DNA from: Mycobacterium sp. OTB74
GTDB taxonomy: Bacteria; Actinomycetota; Actinomycetes; Mycobacteriales; Mycobacteriaceae
Direction of reading: 5' to 3'
DNA: 64,000 nucleotides
Assembly (NCBI RefSeq): GCF_029892685.1
Contig: NZ_JARXVD010000001.1
Span: 434,001-498,000 of the forward strand
In this document: one piece after another, positions 59,490 to 64,000 of the stretch
Layout: each line of letters opens with the position of its first letter
How positions within the stretch are numbered: the first letter of the stretch is position 1
Translations under genes and position numbers: made by a program
The notes under the pieces: generated by a model
The model's database searches: none
What the model was told of the DNA's origin: nothing
Seen by the model: only the letters and a program-made list of their open reading frames with translations

Positions 59490-60184
59490 ACGCGCGCAGG
59501 TTGCGTCGATACCTCGACGATTTGGTGCGCGGGCGCCGGCCGGGTGGCTTCCAGCCCGATGACTTCGATGCCGCGCAGGTGCGCACTGCGATCGACCTGC
59601 GCGCGGCCCGGCCCGGCGCGGACGAGCCGCGACCGGAATTCCTCGCGGACCTGCAGCACCGGCTCGCCGCGCAGTTCGACGCTCAGGTCCCGGCCGGCCG
59701 GCGGCACGCCAACCGGCGTCAGGTTGTCGTCGGCACATCGGCGGCTGCTGGTGCCGCGGTCGTCGCGGTGGCGGTTGATCGGGCCCTGGTGGGCGGTCGT
59801 GGGGCGCCGGCCAAGCCGGACACCGCGAGTGGCGAACTCATCCCGACTTCGGGCACCTGGCAGAAGGTCGCCGACAGCGCCGACGTGTCCGAGGGCACCA
59901 TGCACCCGTTCGATCTGGGATCGGTAGTGGGATTCGTGCGGCGGGTGGACGGGACAGTGGAGGGTGTTTCCGGCGTCTGCACGCACCAGGGTTGCCGGCT
60001 GTGGTTCGACGCACCCGACGATCGGCTGCGGTGTCCGTGCCATTCCACCTCGTTCGCCACGGACGGTCAGGTGCTGACCCATCAATTGCCCATAGCGCCA
60101 AAAGCCCTGCCGAAGATCAATGTTCGCGAGGTCGACGGTGTGATCGAAGTCTTGGCGCCGGCCCTTCGCGGCGCGCCGGCGTGA
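59486..60184 (+). CDS. Membrane Rieske [2Fe-2S] protein with N-terminal cytoplasmic extension
   Basis: A 232-residue protein in three parts. Residues 1-72 are a charged cytoplasmic stretch (RRLRRYLDDLVRGRR, then DEPRPEFLADLQHRLAAQF), similar to short regions of proteins that bind ECF sigma factors. Residues 77-103 are a twin-Arg/hydrophobic anchor (NRRQVVVGTSAAAGAAVVAV). Residues 115-225 are a Rieske domain with C165-x-H167, C183-x2-H186, and the disulfide pair C170 and C185. The cofactor would face the outside. Coupled to the sigma gene by a 4-bp overlap. It may be a redox-sensing anti-sigma factor or an electron carrier; the first is inference. Confidence 0.85.
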   Translation: MNARRLRRYLDDLVRGRRPGGFQPDDFDAAQVRTAIDLRAARPGADEPRPEFLADLQHRLAAQFDAQVPAGRRHANRRQVVVGTSAAAGAAVVAVAVDRALVGGRGAPAKPDTASGELIPTSGTWQKVADSADVSEGTMHPFDLGSVVGFVRRVDGTVEGVSGVCTHQGCRLWFDAPDDRLRCPCHSTSFATDGQVLTHQLPIAPKALPKINVREVDGVIEVLAPALRGAPA

Positions 60185-60207
60185 CGGTGTAACCCGCCGC
60201 CGTATCT
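60185..60207 (+). promoter_or_regulatory. ECF promoter P2 of the cupredoxin operon
   Basis: CGGTGTAACCCG (60185-60196) and TATCT (60203-60207), begun at the base after the Rieske stop. Twelve bases and the spacing equal P1. It lies 57 bp before the cupredoxin GTG, so the sigma factor can raise expression of the downstream genes without the sigma-Rieske pair. Confidence 0.7.
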
Positions 60208-60263
60208 CCAAGGGTGAGGGTGCGAAGGCGCACCTCTGCCCGACGACTACGGAGGTACCCGTC

Positions 60264-60719
60264 GTGTCGCGACGATCCCTGGCTGTGCTTTCCTTCGCAG
60301 CCGTGCTGCTGGCGGCGTGCTCATCACAGACGCCGCAAAGCTCAACTGCTACACCTGTTTTCAATCAGCCACCCGGTGCCACCCCGGGTCTGCAGGGGAC
60401 CGGTTCGGCGCCCGCCATGGGCTCGATGAGCATGCCCACAACCGAACCCCGCAACCCAGAACCGGCCGGGCCCAACTCGGTCAATATCGACAACTTCGCA
60501 TTCGCGCCGGCAACTCTGACAGTTGCTGTCGGCACGACGGTGACGTGGACCAACCACGATGAGGACCCGCACAACATCGTGGCCGAAGGCGGTCAGTTCC
60601 GCTCTCCGGCAATGGGTTCCGGCGCAACATTCAGCTATCTGTTCAGCGAGCCCGGTACTTTCGGCTACGTCTGCGGGATTCACCCGTTCATGCACGGGAC
60701 CGTGGTGGTGACCCGATGA
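60264..60719 (+). CDS. Cupredoxin lipoprotein (type 1 copper)
   Basis: A 151-residue exported copper protein. Signal with twin-Arg MSRRSLAVLSFAAVLLAAC and lipobox Cys at 19; a Met/Pro/Gly-rich linker (APAMGSMSMP, residues 49-58) that may bind copper; then a plastocyanin-like domain with ligands H103 (DPHNIV), C137, H140 and M143 (YVCGIHPFMHG). GTG at 60264 has GGAGGT seven bases upstream. It carries electrons or copper outside the membrane and could be the partner of the adjacent Rieske protein. Transcribed from its own ECF promoter. Confidence 0.9.
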   Translation: MSRRSLAVLSFAAVLLAACSSQTPQSSTATPVFNQPPGATPGLQGTGSAPAMGSMSMPTTEPRNPEPAGPNSVNIDNFAFAPATLTVAVGTTVTWTNHDEDPHNIVAEGGQFRSPAMGSGATFSYLFSEPGTFGYVCGIHPFMHGTVVVTR

Positions 60720-61657
60720 GCACCGATCCGACGAGCACCGATCAGCGCAAGATGAGCCGACGCCAGCTGATCCGTCACACCGCATGGTTCGGGGCGGCGG
60801 TCGGACTGACCGTCGCCGGTGGGGAAGTGCTCTCGCATGTCGCCGGCAGCCCGGCAGGAACGGCGCCGGCCAAACCGACCCTACGATTCGCGCAGGTCAG
60901 CGACAGCCACATCGGATTCACCGGCCCCGCCAACACCGATGTCAGCGGCTCGTTCACCCATGCCATCGACACCGTCAACGGTCTGGACTACACGCCGGAC
61001 TTCGTCATCCACACCGGCGACCTGACTCACCTGGCCACCCCAGCTCAGTTCGATCAGGTCAAGCAGATGCTGACCGGTCTGCGTACACCGCACGTGTTTA
61101 CCGTTCCCGGCGAACATGATTCGGCCGACGATGGCGGTGCCAAGTACCGTAAGGCGTTCGGGGCGGGAACCCGTGGTGACGGCTGGTACAGCTTCGACAT
61201 CGCCGGGGTACATGTCATCGCGCTGGTGAACACACTCAACCTCAAGAAGCTCGGCCACCTGGGAGTCGATCAACTGGAATTCGTGGAAAAGGATGTCGCC
61301 CCGCTGTCAAGCGATACGCCCGTCGTCGTGTTCAGTCACATTCCGCTGTTCGCCATGTATCCCGACTGGGGTTGGGGCACCGATGACGCCACCCAGGCCC
61401 TGAGCTACCTACGGCGGTTCGCTTCGGTGACCTGTCTCAACGGGCATGTGCACCAAGTGTTCTCCAAGACCGACGGCAACATCACATTCCACAGCGGCAC
61501 CACCACCGCCTATCCGCTGCCACAGCCCGGCCAGGCACCGGCACCGAAGCCGGTGACGCTGCCCGCGGGCAAGCTGCACGACGCGCTCGGTATCCGCGAG
61601 GTCAGTTACACCACCGGCCAGCACGCGTTGGCGCTCAAGGAACGGACCTTGTCGTGA
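60716..61657 (+). CDS. Tat-exported metallophosphoesterase
   Basis: A 313-residue calcineurin-like metallophosphoesterase with a Tat signal (SRRQLIRHTAWFGAAVGLTV, residues 14-33). Metal-site motifs: QVSDSHIG (D-x-H), HTGDLTH (GDxxH), VPGEHDS (GEHD, in place of GNHD), FSHIPLF and NGHVHQ (GHxH). ATG overlaps the cupredoxin stop (ATGA). It probably hydrolyses a phosphoester in the cell envelope with a metal centre, in the redox/copper context of the operon. Confidence 0.88.
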   Translation: MSTDPTSTDQRKMSRRQLIRHTAWFGAAVGLTVAGGEVLSHVAGSPAGTAPAKPTLRFAQVSDSHIGFTGPANTDVSGSFTHAIDTVNGLDYTPDFVIHTGDLTHLATPAQFDQVKQMLTGLRTPHVFTVPGEHDSADDGGAKYRKAFGAGTRGDGWYSFDIAGVHVIALVNTLNLKKLGHLGVDQLEFVEKDVAPLSSDTPVVVFSHIPLFAMYPDWGWGTDDATQALSYLRRFASVTCLNGHVHQVFSKTDGNITFHSGTTTAYPLPQPGQAPAPKPVTLPAGKLHDALGIREVSYTTGQHALALKERTLS

Positions 61658-62064
61658 TGAGTACGGTCAGTCGCTGGGTGATCGCTGTTGCGATGTTGGT
61701 GAGCGGTCTGCTGCACGGCTACCTCTACGCACACGGGTACCGACAGATACCGGTGATCGGCGCCGGCTTCCTGGTCCAGGCCTCGGCGTTCTGCGCCGTT
61801 GCGGTGCTGCTGGCGGTCGGTGGCCCGCGGTGGTTCTGGTGGGTGTCAGGTGTGCTGTCGGCGGGTGCTCTGGTGGCGTTCGGATTGTCACGGACCGTTG
61901 GGTTGTTCGGATTCGTCGAGCGGGGCTTCGAACCGGCACCGTATGCGCTTTTGAGCGTCGTAACCGAAACGGTCGTTGTGCTGATGGTCGGGGTGGCCGC
62001 TTGTACTGCAGGTGCTCGACTGGTTCGCCGCCGCGACGACATCAGTCAGGCTTACTCCAGCTGA
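61654..62064 (+). CDS. Four-helix membrane protein of unknown family
   Basis: A 136-residue protein with four predicted membrane helices, beginning WVIAVAMLVSGLLHGYLYAH. GTG at 61654 overlaps the phosphoesterase stop; ATG at 61657 is an alternative. His residues near the ends of helix 1 (LLHGYLYAHGY) could bind heme or metal. It is the last gene of the ECF operon and may be a membrane partner of the cupredoxin or Rieske protein; function otherwise unknown. Confidence 0.75.
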   Translation: MMSTVSRWVIAVAMLVSGLLHGYLYAHGYRQIPVIGAGFLVQASAFCAVAVLLAVGGPRWFWWVSGVLSAGALVAFGLSRTVGLFGFVERGFEPAPYALLSVVTETVVVLMVGVAACTAGARLVRRRDDISQAYSS

Positions 62065-62350
62065 GCTCAGAGTCTGACTCGTCGCTCACCTCATTCGGAG
62101 ACCGCAGATTGAGCCTGGTGCCCCGGGGTGAGGTCTTTGACATCGTGGAAGGACACCGGGGCGCGAGGGTCGTCAGAAATATGTCCGTCTTCATTACCGC
62201 CGCAACGGCTTCGGCGGCGGCGATCTGCACTTCCTCGGTTCCGTGCGGCTGCGCCACCATGTCGTGGTGAGCGGTGTTCGAACAGTTACTCGCCGACTCG
62301 CTGCGCCGGTCTTTAGTGGCTGGCTTTCCAGTGGCTTGGCACATCGGCAT
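62042..62350 (-). CDS. Hypothetical protein, doubtful
   Basis: A 102-residue frame with a Ser/Thr-rich, low-hydrophobicity sequence and no recognised domain; an inner ATG would give a 72-residue form starting MVAQPHGTEEVQIAAAEAVA. It overlaps the end of the plus-strand membrane gene by 23 bp and lies 14 bp after the small DUF6131-like gene, so it could be co-transcribed. The codon pattern in this stretch is not distinctive, and the gene may be spurious. Confidence 0.3.
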   Translation of the reverse strand: MPMCQATGKPATKDRRSESASNCSNTAHHDMVAQPHGTEEVQIAAAEAVAAVMKTDIFLTTLAPRCPSTMSKTSPRGTRLNLRSPNEVSDESDSELSWSKPD

Positions 62351-62363
62351 ACGGCACGCGCAC

Positions 62364-62519
62364 TCAGAACCACACCCGGCGTCCTGCTACCGGCCGGCCA
62401 ACTGCACCGAGAATCCACAGAACCGCACCGATTACGATCAGAACGACTCCCACCGTATTCAGGATCGACAGTCCCAGAACGTATCCCAGAATGACCAATA
62501 CGACACCCAAGATGATCAT
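62364..62519 (-). CDS. Small membrane protein (DUF6131-like)
   Basis: A 51-residue membrane protein, MIILGVVLVILGYVLGLSI at its start and ending GRPVAGRRVWF, with two hydrophobic segments. This pattern recurs in mycobacteria as the DUF6131 family. The ATG at 62519 is preceded by AAGGGA. A SigF-type promoter lies 58-84 bp upstream, so it probably belongs to the SigF stress regulon. Too short for many gene callers. Confidence 0.8.
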   Translation of the reverse strand: MIILGVVLVILGYVLGLSILNTVGVVLIVIGAVLWILGAVGRPVAGRRVWF

Positions 62520-62576
62520 GGCATTTTCCCTTTCAGCAGTGCTGTTGACGTATCCGTCAGAAGCGATGGATTACGG

Positions 62577-62603
62577 GTACCCGGCCCAAACCACGGCCAA
62601 ACC
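62577..62603 (-). promoter_or_regulatory. SigF-type promoter GGTTT-N16-GGGTAC
   Basis: On the minus strand GGTTT (62603-62599), 16 bp, then GGGTAC (62582-62577). The mycobacterial SigF consensus is GGTTT-N15-17-GGGTAT. It faces the DUF6131-like gene. Confidence 0.5.
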
Positions 62604-62698
62604 CTGGTCTTCCGCAGTGGTTCCCGAAAAGCATTCGGTCAGTACGTGTCTCGGCCTCACCTTCGGCTGGCTGCTCGCGCTGGTCACCTGTTGTGCGC

Positions 62699-63118
62699 TC
62701 AATGATTGCTACGAGACGCAGCGCGATTGGCTTTCTGGATCGCGTTGACGAGCCCTGCTTTGGTCATGGTCGATCTCCCGCGAATCTCAAGTCGGCGCGC
62801 AACCTCGAGCAGATACTTCTTGCTCGCTTTGGCGTTGACGCCCTCAGCGGTCGCTCCGTGTGCGTTGGGTCCGCCCGTGGTTGCTCGCTGATCAGAGGGG
62901 CCGGGTTGGTCTTTGGCCTCCCAGCGGTCGCCCACTTTTTCGTAGCTGTGTTTCAGCGCGGCATATGCGACGCGGTGGGCACGCTCGCCTTCTCCGTATG
63001 TGGCAACCGCTGAATCGTGCACCTTGGCAAAGGTGCGCTGCGCCTTGGGCCCCGAATTCTTTACAGTACTGGGTAATTCGTCCTGTATGGGCCGGCCTTG
63101 TTTGGTGGTCTTCGGCAT
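62699..63118 (-). CDS. ChaB-family protein with Rho-N/SAP-like C-terminus
   Basis: A 139-residue protein. Residues 15-70 form the ChaB fold (ELPSTVKNSGPKAQRTFAKV, then AHRVAYAALKHSYEKVGDRW); a linker follows, and the last 40 residues (KKYLLEVARRLEIRGRSTMT) look like a Rho-N/SAP nucleic-acid-binding motif. The E. coli ChaB partner is the cation antiporter ChaA, but actinobacterial ChaB-like proteins usually occur alone in stress regulons. ATG at 63118; AAGGAGGG lies about 11 bases upstream. Context of small stress genes supports SigF control. Confidence 0.85.
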   Translation of the reverse strand: MPKTTKQGRPIQDELPSTVKNSGPKAQRTFAKVHDSAVATYGEGERAHRVAYAALKHSYEKVGDRWEAKDQPGPSDQRATTGGPNAHGATAEGVNAKASKKYLLEVARRLEIRGRSTMTKAGLVNAIQKANRAASRSNH

Positions 63119-63199
63119 GACGGATACTCCCTCCTTCTGGTGTGCACTGGAGATGGTCGGACGGCGCCCGGAGCGTTGCAATCAATCGGGACCACACCT

Positions 63200-63475
63200 T
63201 CAGAGGCGAGGATTGCCCATCCGCCGCTGCATGAGGTGTTGGTTGTGCACCAGTCTGTTGAGCAGCCACACTGAGCCGACAGTGGCAGCCACAACGGCCG
63301 CAATGATCGCGATGGACCCGACGTACAGACGGTCGGAGCTGAGGGCGATGAATCCTGTCAGCAGGCCGAAAAACGCCAAACCATAGGCGATTACAGTCGG
63401 CACGATCGTGGTGCGGGCCAAATTCTGGTCGGTCACCGCAACAGGCTCAGACTGGTCAGGTCGTGAATCGTGCAT
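63200..63475 (-). CDS. Small membrane protein
   Basis: A 91-residue protein with two membrane helices (VPTVIAYGLAFFGLLTGFIA and VGSIAIIAAVVAATVGSVWL) and charged ends (MHDSRPDQSEP; QHLMQRRMGNPRL). It precedes the ChaB-like gene on the same strand by 81 bp. No family recognised; the setting suggests a stress-associated envelope protein. Confidence 0.6.
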   Translation of the reverse strand: MHDSRPDQSEPVAVTDQNLARTTIVPTVIAYGLAFFGLLTGFIALSSDRLYVGSIAIIAAVVAATVGSVWLLNRLVHNQHLMQRRMGNPRL

Positions 63476-63862
63476 GCTGCCCCCAAACCGTCATCTTTTT
63501 CAGCACTCGATTCGGGCATGGGTACAGCCGCCTCCGACCGTCTGTCTGTAGGGACTGGCGGTGAATACCCGGTTAGGTCGGCGCCAAACCGCGCCGCTGA
63601 TAGTGGAGGTGCAATACCGCTGGACCGCTAGGTGATTCGAGTGGAGTCCCTTGAGGTTTCGGTGATGGGCGATTGGATCGGGTAAGGCGGGTATCAAATC
63701 TCCAGCCGACTACGCAGCATCCATGACCCCGCCGGCGTGCCCTGGTGACCCTGTCGTCGCCGCTGACTGGGTGGTTGCGCGAAAACTGCTGTGAGTCAAC
63801 GCATTTTGGCGATGAATCACCGTGGGCTCCCGATACTGCCCGAAGAATCAAGGAGATGTCAG
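63476..63862. other. Intergenic stretch, no gene found
   Basis: About 390 bp without a convincing gene. Open frames on the minus strand (for example 63573-63851) have Ser/Arg-rich composition and no domain. A GGTTT at 63655-63659 is followed by GGGTAA after 20 bp, too far for SigF. It probably holds the promoters of the two flanking, divergent small genes. Confidence 0.6.
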
Positions 63863-64000
63863 ATGGAAGGCCAGAAGTCCGATCCCGTCGACCATGCGCG
63901 TACTACTCGCAAACACGCCGGGGAGTCGATGAAATACGGTGCCAACGGCCTTGGGCTGATTCTCATCGCGATCGGGGTGGTGGCAGTCCTGGTGAGCCTG
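63863..64000 (+). CDS. Small membrane protein, 3' end outside the window
   Basis: The first 46 codons: a polar head (MEGQKSDPVDHARTTRKHAG) followed by a membrane helix starting LGLILIAIGVVAVLVSL. AAGGAG lies seven bases before the ATG. The gene is cut by the window end. It resembles other small stress-type membrane proteins of mycobacteria, but no family can be named. Confidence 0.6.
   Translation, partial: MEGQKSDPVDHARTTRKHAGESMKYGANGLGLILIAIGVVAVLVSL

Noticed and set aside
63655..63685. SigF promoter GGTTT...GGGTAA for the last gene
   Set aside because: The spacer is 20 bp, longer than the 15-17 bp required, and the site is about 180 bp from the gene.
63573..63851. 92-codon minus-strand frame near the right end
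   Set aside because: Ser/Arg-rich, no ribosome site, no domain and it overlaps the likely promoter of the gene at 63863.

Overview
The window is high-GC actinobacterial DNA from a mycobacterium, most likely a fast-growing environmental Mycolicibacterium-type species. Evidence seen: an MmpS/MmpL pair, a Ddn-like F420 enzyme and several LLM (F420-type) oxidoreductases, four cytochromes P450, many fadD/fadE-type genes, frequent GTG starts and 4-bp ATGA/GTGA gene overlaps. From memory of M. tuberculosis H37Rv, 37.9-58.7 kb keeps the neighbourhood Rv3054c-Rv3062 (FMN reductase, TetR, dinB2, SDR, TetR, cyp136, ligB), with other genes inserted.

Layout. 0-35 kb is an accessory catabolic region: CoA ligases, two amidohydrolases, paired acyl-CoA dehydrogenases, a thiolase-like protein, a CaiB-type CoA transferase, two aldehyde dehydrogenases, three P450s, a KshA-like Rieske oxygenase, a Baeyer-Villiger-like flavoprotein, SnoaL-like proteins, LLM oxidoreductases and an acyl-CoA carboxylase beta subunit. 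Together they look like an oxidative route that hydroxylates a hydrophobic compound, oxidises alcohol to acid, activates it with CoA and shortens it. Four divergent intergenic regions carry the same operator-like sequence (ACTGTAA-N3-TTACAGT or a half of it), so much of the cluster may be one regulon. Embedded in it are an ECF41-like sigma factor with mirrored divergent promoters (6.5 kb), a DUF2235/DUF5995 pair, a TetR/phosphotransferase operon and a PoxB-like enzyme. 35-37.5 kb holds cstA with ybdD. 37.9-47.9 kb holds ligB, mmpS-mmpL, a membrane molybdopterin oxidoreductase, an SDR, a phosphotransferase and a TSUP transporter. 48-52 kb holds an APC permease, a nucleotidyltransferase-Fic pair and a free-standing LeuA regulatory domain behind an attenuator-like leader. 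52-58.7 kb holds cyp136-TetR-SDR, then TetR-dinB2-ATPase and an FMN reductase.

58.7-62.1 kb is the most unusual unit: an ECF sigma factor, a membrane Rieske protein with an N-terminal cytoplasmic extension, a cupredoxin lipoprotein, a Tat-exported metallophosphoesterase and a small membrane protein. Two copies of one promoter motif with identical spacing lie in front of the sigma gene and in front of the cupredoxin gene. This looks like a self-contained cell-envelope redox/copper regulon in which the Rieske protein may be the anti-sigma factor or sensor. The last 2 kb has small stress-type genes (DUF6131-like, ChaB-like, membrane proteins) with one SigF-type promoter.

No rRNA, tRNA, CRISPR array, insertion sequence or phage gene was recognised. 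Several very long perfect stem-loops separate transcription units.
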